This document shows positions 26,755-37,589 of a DNA stretch of 60,000 nt, one piece after another. Where the stretch lies: the NCBI RefSeq assembly GCF_910592395.1, contig NC_088322.1:11529431-11589430 (forward strand), read 5' to 3'. This DNA is from Lineus longissimus. Its lineage: Eukaryota; Nemertea; Pilidiophora; Heteronemertea; Lineidae. How positions within the stretch are numbered: the first letter of the stretch is position 1; the number at the start of each line of letters is the position of its first letter. Both the position numbers and the translations under genes were made by a program. Under the pieces are notes generated by a model. It searched no databases and had not been told where the DNA came from. It was given only the letters and a program-made list of their open reading frames with translations.

Positions 26755-29700
26755 AGATTCCGGTAAATTTTAGAGTGGTGGCTGCCTTAAGAATTGATGT
26801 CTGCCAAAAACAGTGTGTGTCAAATTCTTTTAAACTGTACTGCATACTAGTATTGAGAGCTGCAGCAACGGACCATTCTTCTCGTTCTGATCTGCGACAG
26901 AGCTGTGACAAGATGATCCTTGTGACTCAAAAGCACCACTAACTACAATCAATTGTCATACTTTCACGTGACTACGTCACAAGTCGCTGCGATGCAAAAT
27001 GCTCAAGTGCAGAGTGCTTTTAAGTGACATCATGGTATTTGAATGAGGAATGATTTTTCAATTCAGCAATGACCTCGATACCGAGATAGGTACATGAACT
27101 GTGCCCTACTTTTGGATGGTTCATAGTGTGAAGACTAATCTCATTGGTTTTCTATTAGACACACACAACCAAAGAGATTAACTTGGTTTAATCAAACTCG
27201 TTTTTTTTTCTTCTCTAAATTGCTTCAATTCTGAGAAGGATATTGAAACAACAGAAAACAAATCTGAAACAGTACCATTAATGTAAACTGGCATTGGCAA
27301 AAATTCCTAAAATGAAATTGGTTATCGGGAAAAATGTTTTTTTTCATTTCTATCTATCGTATGGTCGGTGGAGAAAAAAAAAGGTGTCAAAAATGGTCAT
27401 CAGGACTTTTTTTTCTTCCAACTTTTTCGGAAAATGTCCCCCGGCGGATTCGTAATCGTAATCAAAAAAATAAAAAAAGGGTGGCCTTATCTTATTGCAG
27501 ACAAAAGTTAAACCGGCACAACTCAAATCAGACAACAAATGATATTTTTGAACTCAGAGTAAATCATTGCCGAGGTATATTCATGATTAGCTTCGTGATT
27601 CGAGATTGCCAATCAGAAATGTTTACGAAAACGTTATTGCCCGCGGCAGGCGAGGCGGAGTATATTATTATCATTGAATAGATGACATAAAAGGAAAACA
27701 GCAGCAGCCATTTCCTCATTACGGATTTCGATCCTTTTGGAAGTTTGATATTTTTTCTTGTTTCAGAAATGTTTTTTGAAATATCTCCTCCGGCAGTATA
27801 AATGAGAAACCAAGGCCTGTCTGATTTTTAAATATTAAAGAATAATTTTATGGATTTTTTGAAATAATAAATCATAAAACATATCATATTCTGCTCATTG
27901 ACGTCAAAATGAACATGGCAATTCAAAACCACTAAAGTTTGATTATTGATGCTGAGAAATATTTCATATCGCGCGTATACCACCTCAGTTTTGGCCATTT
28001 GTTATCATTTTTCTTCATCATGAGCAAACCTACGAAGCAAAAAAACCTGCATTGGAATCTTTTTGTCTTCCTTCGATGAAAAAGATTAAAGACAATTGTT
28101 CAAAATAAGATTAAGATACAGTTTCTTGAATGTGAAATTAGATAAACAATTGAGTTCCATCAGCATTGATGAGCCCTGAAATACAAAATAATGGGTCTCA
28201 AAGTACAAAAAAAGAAGTTAATGGTTTTTGATATCACAGCACTAACTGAGGAAAAATTTCTCTGATGAGCTATTACCCAAAATGTCTTTAGAAAATAACG
28301 GCTAACCATGAGCCCAAACCTTTTAATTCCCGCCGAAAATCAATGACAAAAAGACCGCGTTTGTTTGAGTTCCATTTGTGTCGCTGATGAGAAAGTGAAA
28401 AAGTGGGAAGAGAATCCTCTGCCAAAAAGACCACCGCAGAAAGGGCAATAGCTTTAAGAAATATAGCTTTTCATTCCAAAACCATATTAATAACTATTAT
28501 CGAACTTTGTTGTTCACTTTGATGTCATCTTCTAAGATGCTGAGATATCTTTGCCCCTTTGTTTATTCGCAAACAAAAGCAAAATATTGTATTTCTTTTT
28601 CTGGAGCAGATTCGTTTCTCTTTGCCAAACCATCAGGTCTGCCATCAGTGTCGTTTGTACAAAGCAGAAGGCGGATCGATTTCAGTTTTCTTGAGAGTGG
28701 GTTTTATTCTTGGATTCTAAGGTTTCAAAGGTTGGTCTAGCTCACTGAAAGTTCACGTATTTGTTTACAAGATTAGAACTTTTTTGCCCTGAGGTCATAA
28801 AGGATCAAATCATGTATAAGGAAACATTTGACCATTTGAACCAAGAGTTCGAAGATCATTTACATAAAGCACAATCATTTTCGTAAAGCAGGAGGTGTGG
28901 CTTCTTGGTTTTACAAATTTTCAAGGTTTACAAGATAAAAACTTTGCCACCAGAGGGCCACCATATTCACAACATAAAACAACAACAACTTTAGTTTAGA
29001 AATCATTACTAGACCACCCTAGTCATTTAAACTATCATAGGTTGCACTCAGACAACCAAAAAGCTCTTTAAAGAAAAAAACCGAGAAACGCCAGTAGGTC
29101 TGTCACCTTCAAAACAAAAGCTGACATTAAAGAAAACTGCCTGTTTTTTTTCTTTCCAAATACCATTTCGAATACAGCCCATAACATCATGTCTTAAATT
29201 AGTACTGGTAACTGATGTTTTTAACAACTGCCATGAGCAGATATCGAGATCAAACACAAAAGTTATAGCACCAACTTCAAAAGACAACAAATCGTTTGAG
29301 AAAAAACCTATTTCCTATGAACACATTTCAAAAAAGTTGTGCAACGATTCATTTCTGACATTTTTTTATATGTACCAAGCAGTGATATATGAACAACAAA
29401 CGGGGGTAATGACGAACTGTACAATGATTTTGAGAAAGATTGTTTCACCCTGTCTTCTGCTGTGCGACCTACAACATTCAGCAAGAGCACTTAGGTTTTT
29501 GCCAACATTTTAGCTCCACCCTCCTGGTCTCGATTTCAGTAGAGACCTGCCAGTGCTTGGGTAATTCCAGTAGATATTCTTGATTCTAGGGACACCCTAT
29601 AAGGCCGGAGTTACATAGGATTCACGTTGTCACTTAACTGACTTGAAAACACGATGTGAGGGTGAAAAGTGACATCTAAAAATCATATGTAGCCCGCTCT

Positions 29701-31850
29701 TTGGAGATGATTTGTTCCTTCTTCATTCCACACATCAAAAGCAAACAGTGATATGTTACATGTGAAAACGTGAACTCAATATAATCCCGGCCCAAGAAGA
29801 CAAAATCGTTGCATCACTGCGGGTTAAAGCGCTATCATGTGAAGGGTGAAACGTTAATTCTGCCGGTCCTTTCATGTCACTTTCACCTGTCTCTAACGCA
29901 CCAGAATATCGCTAATTAGCGTAAGAGCATCATATGCCATCGGCGGGGGTCATATGATCCAAATATCTGATGCGAGCGTACAAGTGATTTGAAGGAAAAC
30001 CTGGGGTGTTTTTGAAGGGAACTGAACTTAGTTCTTACTGAGATGACACTAACTATCTGGAAAAAAGAATCGTATCTACCACATTGGAGATCAACATTAG
30101 TATCAGAGTCTTATTGCAAGAAATGAGTCACATCTTTAGATGATACTCTTCATATATCTGAGCATGGTAGCAAAAAAAGCATGCATAGCTTCTACCGCTA
30201 GAACTGTGATTTGATAAATAATCATTTTACACAGGCCTATAGCAGATTTTGATGTTTGAATGGTCTTTTTAGTTTTAGAAATTATGGTAGAAGTAGTGTT
30301 TGTCGTCAATGATGTCATTAATGGCAGTTTTGGCCTCAAGTTTGCGTCAATTTACAACTGGCATTTTGATCCCGAGAGATAAACTGAGTGGTCTTTTATA
30401 ATCATGCGACCTATGACCTGCTATCTCAAGTTGCACAACTCAGGGGCCAGATTTTTGTAGTTGCCAAAACCCAATTAGTTCAGTGCACAGCAGCTGTGCG
30501 AAAAACGTTGCACAAGGAGCACCACACAGGGTTAAGTTCCCACTACCTGAAGTGATGCACTAGTAATGATCCAAGAAATATTCACAATATCGATTCAGCG
30601 TCTTCGCATGTCACCTAATCGATGAAACAAGACGACGTCCAAATGTTCAAATAATAGACACCGATACATCAATAACATTTAATTAGGAATTTTGCACGTT
30701 AGCAGTTCGCATGTATTCTTTTGCACAACGTGATTATTCCCCAGTTTCATGAAAGAAGTCATTCAAGTCGAGCAAAAATACAATGAACCGCCCGGGTACC
30801 TTTAATGATTATTTTCTGTTAGTTATTTCTTGGTGTATTTTCATCCTGATCGATCTGATATACTGTGTTTTTTTGTCTTTGCGAATCTTGAGTGCAAAAC
30901 TAGAGTGTGGTAGTCATGGTAGTTTGGATCAGACAATGTAGCATCTTTTAATCATTCTTCCTAGACTTTAATTTGGTAAAACCATGTCGGACTGATCGAA
31001 GTTTTCTCATTCGATATTTCCCAGTTCCATTGACTATAGATGGTTTTTCAAAGGTTTTTTGAGTCATCAGGGTGCACTGTATTGTATGATAGTTAATAAG
31101 GGAGTTATTTCTTCTGATGGTTTAAATGACTCAAAGAGGCCATATACATGTAATTCTGAAAAAATGTCATTGGAAAATAAGTCTTCAATTTTCAACGACA
31201 TGTTGGCCCCTTGTGGCACCATTTGAAATGCTGTTGGCCCAACACGTTAAAAGGAACGGTCAGCGAAAACACTGGATTCTTGAAGGGAGCCAAAAGCATC
31301 AAAATCTTATATAAGTTTCCTATATTACATACTGGCCTCCCATGGAGAGGGGGTGACTTTGAAATTCTGCAAAGCATAGGACTGGTGCACTGTGACATTT
31401 AGAAGCAGGTTTGTGTCTATCAAGGGGAGAGTAGAGCAGAATCAGGCAGCAAAGGGCAATAATGTCGTGTCTGGCATTTTCATATGAAACTAACATTTCT
31501 ATGCGAATCCAATCTAACAATGGCTACAGACCTCCTTGATAATCTGTTTTCCAATTATGTTGGGACTTATTTGATGTCTTTGTGATTCTGCAGACTCTTT
31601 GTCGTCTTTTAGCTTGCTGATTCATTCGGCAGGATAAAAGAAGGTCCGCAGAGTCTGATGATATTTTCATGACCAACAAAGACAGGCAGAGGCTTTGTCG
31701 AAGGGTTTCTGATGAGATATTGTGGCAGTGACTTCAAAGTGTCTATTCTAAGTTAACCCTGTCTGGAAGGGCGCCACTAACCTCTTTTTTGTTATTTTTA
31801 ATAAATGAATATGATAACAAACGACAGACGATGCCCCCCCCCCACCCGAT
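26755..31850. other. No supportable gene
   Basis: AT-rich sequence. A CpG-richer stretch at about 29770-29960 includes the palindrome tcgctaattagcg, and a 115-codon frame at 27334-27681 contains no family signature. Nothing recognisable as hyccin continues here on the minus strand. Confidence 0.55.
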
Positions 31851-32046
31851 GAGAAGAATTTAAGTCGAACCGTGCTAAATTTTCTGTCAGGGGCATTTCC
31901 TTGGCTGTTCTCCCTCATGGCCAGATTTGAAGTGCCCAGGTCTTACTGTTACAAAACGTGCACCCATGTTGACGGATGGAGGGACAGACACCATTCTGAA
32001 TAGTTATGTTACCAGCTCTGCTGACTTTCGTCAGCTAAGCTAAAAG
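31851..32046 (+). repeat. Dispersed repeat family, copy 1
   Basis: Seen: starts gagaagaattt(a)agtcgaa, contains gtgctaaattttctgtcagg, then gttgacggatgg and gccattctgaatagtta-like sequence, and ends gtcagctaagctaaaa. It is about 88-90 percent like copy 2 by eye over 190 bp. A poly-C tract lies just upstream. No protein reading is shared between copies, so this is a SINE- or MITE-like repeat. Confidence 0.75.
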
Positions 32047-32761
32047 TCAGACATGGGAGAAACAATTACTCAGTACTACATGTACAAAGACTTCCTTGGC
32101 AAAAAATAAAGAAAAGTCAAAGCAATTTTATATAAAAGTCGACTTTAATGGGAAATTCAGCTAAATCTTAGAACACAATACAAATGATAACTTCCCAATA
32201 TCATATTCTTAAGCCTGGTTTGTAAAGTTTTAAAGTAATTGAAGACGTCCTTTCCTACCCTGGACACGGATATTGGATAATGGGAATCCTATACGGTACA
32301 ATGTACCTTTTCATTTTGATACTTGAAATCTCAAAATTAGACTTTGCTGTTAAAATTATTGTACGCCATCCCTCGAGAGTAAAGCACACACAAACGGGTG
32401 ATTAACACAGCAAATGAGCTCTTCAGCACTCGCTTCTCGCAACAAGACCGCAGCAATGAATCTGTGATGGCCACAGTAAACAAGAGATTCTCATTATCAA
32501 GATCACAGCGACAATAATCACTCATCTACAGGATGCTTTACTGAACTGGATATTGACATCATCTCATCACCAAGGGAGGGCGAACAATGGATTAAACAGC
32601 CTCTGAAAGAAGAGACAATCTTCACTTGTTAATCCGTAAATGGAATTTTAGAATTTAGAAATTGACAAACGAGCGGGAGATGAGAACTTCAAAGGATATC
32701 AACTCGGGTCAAGTGCCTAAAATCGGATTTAAGAAAACAATAATGTGTCTTTTGTTTCCAG

Positions 32762-32974
32762 GCGGGTTTTCGAGGAGATTCCTCAGTAGGACAAAAATGT
32801 TTCAGATGGGAGCAAATCCTGGAAGATGAGGTGGGTTCAGACAACGCCATCTTCCTGCAGGTCATCCTCCTCCTTGTGCATGACCGGAACGCTACGGAAT
32901 GATCACACCGTTCGGTACCTGCTTGCACTGACCGCCATTGCCTCCACAGACTCGGCCATGTTCATCCTCTTGAG
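32762..32974 (+). pseudogene. Exon-like plus-strand fragment with a frame break, unassigned
   Basis: Seen: a good acceptor (cttttgtttccag) at 32760-32761 opens 46 codons, AGFRGDSSVGQKCFRW, then EQILEDEVGSDNAIFLQVIL, then LLVHDRNATE, before a TGA at 32900. From 32898 the next frame continues with a similarly protein-like stretch (NDHTVRYLLALTAIASTDS, AMFILL) up to a GTAGGC donor-like site at 32975. The two pieces together make 213 nt. The hydrophobic spacing suggests alpha-helical (HEAT-like) repeats, with a faint and unproven likeness to importins. It is either a decayed exon, a sequence error causing a frameshift, or chance. It is antisense to hyccin and just downstream of exon 3. Confidence 0.35.
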
Positions 32975-33269
32975 GTAGGCTATTAGTCTGCAGTGGCATT
33001 TCCCGAGAAGAAAGACTGTGGTCGCCGCTCTGTCCATATCCAGGAGGATGTTTCTGCTAAGGCCCCCTTTTTTCTCTTGCTAGGTGTTTTTGTGGGCCTG
33101 TTTCAGGACCTTGTATTAGACGCAATGGATTTATCCCAATGTTGTTGGCTTCCTCTTTGGCAAGTAGAACAACTCTGGGTATGTGTACATCGAAATTGAC
33201 TGGGACTGTAAACATGTCTCTATATAACTTCTGTCTTTAGAAACGAAGAACATTTTCATGTATACTTAC

Positions 33270-33332
33270 CTTTTTATGATTTTTACTGACGGCAAATAAA
33301 TATGTTGACATTAACACAGGAACAAACTTAAG
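33270..33332 (-). CDS. Partial tandem copy of hyccin exon 3 (copy C)
   Basis: Seen: a second duplicate encodes LKFVPVLMSTYLFAVSKNHKK (21 codons) before a GTAAGT donor at 33264-33269. An in-frame stop lies immediately upstream, so only an exon starting at the AG at 33333-33334 (ctaacag) stays open; this gives 63 nt in phase 0. The upstream intron copy, including the tttctaaaaacag-like tract, is also repeated. Inference: it arose in the same local duplication as copy B. Whether it is spliced is unknown. Confidence 0.42.
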
Positions 33333-33437
33333 CTGTTAGTAGGTCAGCTGTAGGTATGGATATGTCAACAGTGACAGCAAACTGCAGCATATCTCTTTCT
33401 AAACTTCTGTTTTTAGAAAGGAAGAAACCAAACTTAC

Positions 33438-33542
33438 CTTTTTATGGTTTTTACTGATGGCAAATAAATATGTTGACATTAAAACGGGAACTAACTCAAG
33501 TAGGTCAGCTGCGGGCATAGGTATGACAATAGTGACTGCAGA
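33438..33542 (-). CDS. Partial tandem copy of hyccin exon 3 (copy B), alternative exon or decayed duplicate
   Basis: Seen: the minus strand repeats the 3' part of exon 3 as LVPVLMSTYLFAISKNHKK followed by the same GTAAGT donor (33432-33437). The PVCHQLFEFYRS half is missing, replaced by SAVTIVIPMPAADLLE. An in-phase 105-nt reading is possible from an AG at 33543-33544; a better-looking AG at 33566-33567 would give 128 nt and shift the frame. Most differences from exon 3 in the shared 19 codons are synonymous or conservative (A to S, V to I). Inference: either a mutually exclusive exon or a duplicate still drifting slowly. The weak acceptor argues for caution. Confidence 0.45.
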
Positions 33543-33596
33543 CTGCACCATGTCTCTTTCTAAACCTGTTTTTAGAAAGGAAGCAACCAAACTTAC

Positions 33597-33731
33597 CTTT
33601 TTATGGTTTTTACTCACTGCAAATAAATATGTTGCCATTAACACAGGCACAAATTCAAGAGTGAAAAGCTGCAGCTCGACTTGGGACGACCGGTAAAACT
33701 CGAAGAGTTGGTGGCATACTGGATCGAGAAT
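33597..33731 (-). CDS. FAM126: Hyccin exon 3 carrying the PVCHQLFEFYRS signature
   Basis: Seen: acceptor ttgttctcgttgcag (AG at 33732-33733), 135 nt open in phase 0, GTAAGT donor at 33591-33596. The 45 residues begin ILDPVCHQLFEFYRSS and continue with QLFTLEFVPVLMATYLFA, ending SKNHKK. Family knowledge: PVCHQLFEFYRS followed by LLQFTLQFLP-type residues is specific to hyccin/FAM126 and belongs to the helical core that contacts TTC7 in the PI4KIIIalpha complex. The next conserved segment (CIEALLLGVYN-like) should start a new exon, and I did not find it at lower coordinates. Odd: the 3' half of this exon, with donor and flanking intron, is repeated twice just downstream (33438-33565 and 33270-33419). 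This exon is the only copy with the full signature, so it is taken as the constitutive one. Confidence 0.93.
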
Positions 33732-34975
33732 CTGCAACGAGAACAAACGGAGAAAATGTCTGTCACTCAAACGCTTACTCTTGCTGATATGAATGATGTG
33801 TAAAACTGACGGCTTCATGAAGCCATTCTCAGGACTGATGGGTTAATCATGATATCAATCCCATTCAAGGTGATGTCTCGATCTCCTCCCTGCCCAACCA
33901 CAACTCATTAGAGCACTGCCCACGAGGATTCGCCGCAATCCGAAACCAGCAAGTAATCGCAAGAATCCTATCAACGTACATCGCCCGAGGGGGATTAGTC
34001 TTCCACACTTAGCTCAAAGAGAGAACTTTGTCCATTTCATTTCTTGCTAATCATTTAGCTATTGTGTTCTTCAAACTAAATGTACATGGGGTTTGTGCAG
34101 ATGCAGACTAAGATTGGTTCTGGATCTTCTCAAAAGAGGGTGCTTACTGTTTGTGTCATTATGTTTGAGATTGCGTACATCGGCTTTTCAGGTATGATAA
34201 GGTTGGCATTAGAAAAATGTTTGTTTGATGAAGTATTACCCACAGAAATCGCCACAACTCTAAAAATTGGAGCTGGGAAAGTTGCCAGAAAATTTTGTTT
34301 CTTTTAAGTTTCTCAATTTTCTTCATTTTGAGTGGTCTATGAGGATTTCTGGAAATAATGTGTCTGTTTTTGACAAAAGAATTAATTGCCTAACTATACC
34401 TAAGGCTTCCCTAAAGTTTTGGGAGACAGACATGTATGAAACATTACACTCGTAAACGTGAAATCCAAGCAACTTGACTTGGTATGGACTGCATCTGGAA
34501 ATTGGTTTCCATTATGACCATAATGGATTATTATGTTGGTAGCCACAGTAATCATCTTGGTAATGATTGTAATGTTGGACGACATTGGATCAAGTTTTCA
34601 GGTAAATACCCTGAAACCACCCGCTGCTCATGTCATCAATACTGCCCACAGGGAGCCTCGTGTCATCTTCGAAGATATTTCGTGAATGCGAATATGGGGT
34701 TTTGTTCAAGGCCACACTTTTGTACTGTAAACTGGGAAACATAAGCAAACTTTGCAAAACTCCATTTTAACGTTTTAAGTCGATCAATCTCTTCAAGAAA
34801 TGTAGTCTTTTACTTTTTAACTGATTTCGATAACCAATGTGGAAATCTCATCAAGGTCAACCAATAAAACATGCGGGTATTGTAAATACACTCAGATGGA
34901 CAAATCAGAAGAAGCCCAGCAGATATCATCGATTGTTAGGTGTCCAGTGTGCATACAAGGACATTTATTCAACAC

Positions 34976-35001
34976 ACCTGGAACTTTTAAACTCCAGGTG
35001 G
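34976..35001. repeat. Small inverted repeat next to an oligo-G tract
   Basis: cacctgga and tccaggtg flank a 10-bp spacer; a 13-G run follows immediately (about 35000-35012). It lies just before the LINE fragment. Confidence 0.6.
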
Positions 35002-35046
35002 GGGGGGGGGGGTGTTAAGCACTATATCTCAAATTCAAGCCAGTAA

Positions 35047-35293
35047 AATCTGAAGCTGCCAGTATGGAATGACCTCCCTAGTAATATTCGAAATGCGGAC
35101 TCCATCACAACTTTTAAGACACTCCTGAAGACCCACCTTTTTCAACAACATTACGAACATTAGAATTGTTTATTGTTGTCAAAGACTATATACTTCTTAT
35201 AGAGACTCCGTTTTTGTTAAGCGCCTTTGAACGGCCCAATATAGGACTGATAAGGGCGCTATATAAATGTGATACATAGATAGATAGATAGAT
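35047..35293 (+). mobile_element. 3' end of a CR1/L2-type LINE (truncated) with GATA tail
   Basis: Seen: the end of a reverse-transcriptase ORF reads LPVWNDLPSNIRNADS, then ITTFKTLLKTHLFQQH, to a stop at 35161-35163. This WN-LP-IR-A-FK-LKTHLF pattern is typical of the C-terminus of L2/CR1-group LINEs. The 3'UTR then carries aagcgcctttgaac and gggcgctatataaatg, the common 3' signature of that group, and ends in a (GATA)n microsatellite at about 35276-35293. An in-frame stop at 35044-35046 and the absence of upstream RT motifs show it is a 5'-truncated dead copy. Confidence 0.85.
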
Positions 35294-36089
35294 TTATTTA
35301 ATTCAGAAAACACATTTCAGAGCTGGAGTTGAGTTTTAGAAGTTTCACCATGGTGTTTGACATGCTATGGGGTTCAATTGTACAGATGAGATTTTTAAGC
35401 GCGAGTTTGAAAGAACTGCTTGAGATGTCACCCCTTGTGCATCTGCTAATCTTGTCATAACAGGATCAGCAACCTATTGTTCAAAAGGTGACATCCTAAG
35501 AACCTAATCCTCGGAAAAATCCTATTTATCGGAAAATCTGATACACTTGCATCATTGTAAGAGATCGAGATAAAAATCACCAGAAAAAAATTCTGTGCAC
35601 GACTTTTGACATTATGCATCTATTTGTCACCTTATCATATGAAGAGAGAAGAAACTGTGAACAAATGTATGAGATTTTTTAATACCTGGATTAAGGAAAG
35701 GACACCTTATTCAGGCTGCTAGGGGACGTGGCACATATGTTTAAGCAAAAGCTCACATATTAGGTTTCAAAGAAAAGGTTTCGAAAAGTCAGTCAAAACT
35801 GAGTCTGACCATGCAAGAAATTTTATGTTCGAATAATGCAATATTTGGCCATTGGGTGTGTGGAAAAATTCTTCCTTCTTTAAAAGCTTGTGATGATAAG
35901 ACCCTTCAAAAATTTGTGCCTGTTCAAGCAATTTCAGTGTCACTGCCTAAAGCAACCTGCAACAGAAAGCAATTCCATTACAAATACTCTAGGCAAGTTT
36001 TCCCCCATCCTTTTGTTCGACTAACCGAGGTGCATAAGCCCCAGATACCTAATGGAGGCCTTGAAAATAGAGTAAACCCAGAAATATTT

Positions 36090-36155
36090 AGTTGTTTTAG
36101 TTCGTGACTTTTGCATACTTTTTAGTTCGGGACCTTCGCATACTTTTTATTTAGG
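36090..36155 (+). repeat. Short tandem repeat, period about 30 bp
   Basis: ttttagttcgtgacttttgc and ttttagttcgggaccttcgc follow each other, each continuing with atactttttа-type A/T sequence; a weaker third unit follows. Confidence 0.7.
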
Positions 36156-37575
36156 GCTTTGACACTCCGTAGAAATTTAGAAATTGTAATTGAATTAGAA
36201 AATTTAGCATAAATACATACTGAATATAACTTTCAAAGCTGCCATTGTGTAGACAGATATAAAAATATTACACATTCCAAGTTTCAGAAAAGATTCATGC
36301 GTGACATTTTCACTATGACATTGTGTACAACTGCATTTCTATTTTCCTGACCTACAATTAAACACGAATGGCATACCCCTTTAAGATAATGAAATCAAAA
36401 CTGGCTTGTTTATAGCAATAAACTTAGGAGAGAAAACAGAGACAATGCCATCGTTGATGCTCCTATTTCTCACTAACAAATTGGTCGTGACGAGCCCCAG
36501 ATGCCCTCTCCTGAAGGTCATCTCATTGAGAACACCATCTTAAGATTTTAAAATCTGAATTGGCTTGTTAGCTGTAAACCTGGCCTGGCAAATGGGTACA
36601 TCAAGGCGCTAATTGACAGGATGTGGTTTTCAATCGGCAGTGTGAAATATAAGGCGATGTGTCTGATAGGATGTGGCAGAGGTTGTTACGCGGGAGTGAG
36701 AAGCGCGGGGCCGTGGGCATCATGGTTAAAATTAAACTGGTATATAAATTTTTAAAGTGGCAATTTTTTAAGAGGTTGACGTGACTGCAAAGACACTGGA
36801 TAGTCATTACAACACACATTGACTGCAACGTTGAAAATCATTTTCTTATGGCAAATAATGTAAACCGCAAGTACAAAATGAATCGAGGATTGAGGGAGTC
36901 ATTTTCAACACGAATTTCCATAATTTGAAAAGTTTGGATCCAGAAGAAAAAATCCATGAATATAGAACTAAATCATTTTCTTGCAGCTACTTACAAAAGA
37001 GAGACAGACAGGGTGTAAAACGGCATTAAGTTCCTTTTGCTGCACAGTAATGCAGTGTAAATCCTATTTTCCAATCGACAACCCAAAAATTGGGGGATTA
37101 CTTGCTTTTTAATTAGCTTTGTTTTGATTCATCAACGAAACTTTCATGAAAATGCAAAGTATCAATTTTCAAGGAGATCTTTAAAAGTTGGAGTGATTTC
37201 CATAAATTGAATATTTCGATAAGCAAACTTCAAGTGGGATAAGACAGGGGATCAGAGAAGAGCATAAACAATACCCTGGAAAAACACTCTAGCAATGAAG
37301 GATAATTTGAAACTCAGTTAGCGCAAGTCCTACAACTATCAACAATCTTGTTTTTTTTCCTGAGAAAGTTTTCGAAGGCGGGCTGTTGAAATGGGTTTAT
37401 CTTGTTTGTTACAGGCACAAGGGACCAAAGTATCATCTGCGCAGAACAAAAAGGATGCCATCCGACGCGGCGTTGATATTGCGCATCTCACGTTTCATTC
37501 GTTGGCCTCTTAATCCTAGGGAGGGAAGCTTGCCGATTGTAGACGTGATTCATCTTACATATAATACACCAATTC

Positions 37576-37589
37576 GTTGCCATGGAAAC
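37576..37589. promoter_or_regulatory. RFX X-box-like site GTTGCCATGGAAAC in a promoter-like patch
   Basis: The site sits in a 300-bp stretch (about 37380-37680) richer in CpG than its surroundings, which also has cacgtgacgta (an E-box overlapping a CRE-like TGACGTA) at about 37667-37677. No exon is recognised next to it; it may be an intronic enhancer or alternative promoter of hyccin. Confidence 0.45.

Larger units (their letters stand above)
33264..33660 (-). repeat. Three-copy tandem duplication of the hyccin exon 3 end and flanking intron (about 160-170 bp unit)
   Basis: Seen: three head-to-tail units share the segment reading on the plus strand as cttacctttttatg, then caaataaatatgttg; the two lower units also share taggtcagctg and the ttctaaac/gtttttagaaagga intron tract. 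The units start near 33264, 33432 and 33591. Both the exon-end codons and the donor are preserved in all three. The lowest unit has a small insertion (near 33333-33340) relative to the middle one. Confidence 0.9.

Noticed and set aside
33-33000. Further hyccin exons on the minus strand
   Set aside because: I looked for the LLLGVYN and FLLLCYN type segments in reverse complement and found no convincing match; the exons are probably outside the window, though short ones could have been missed.
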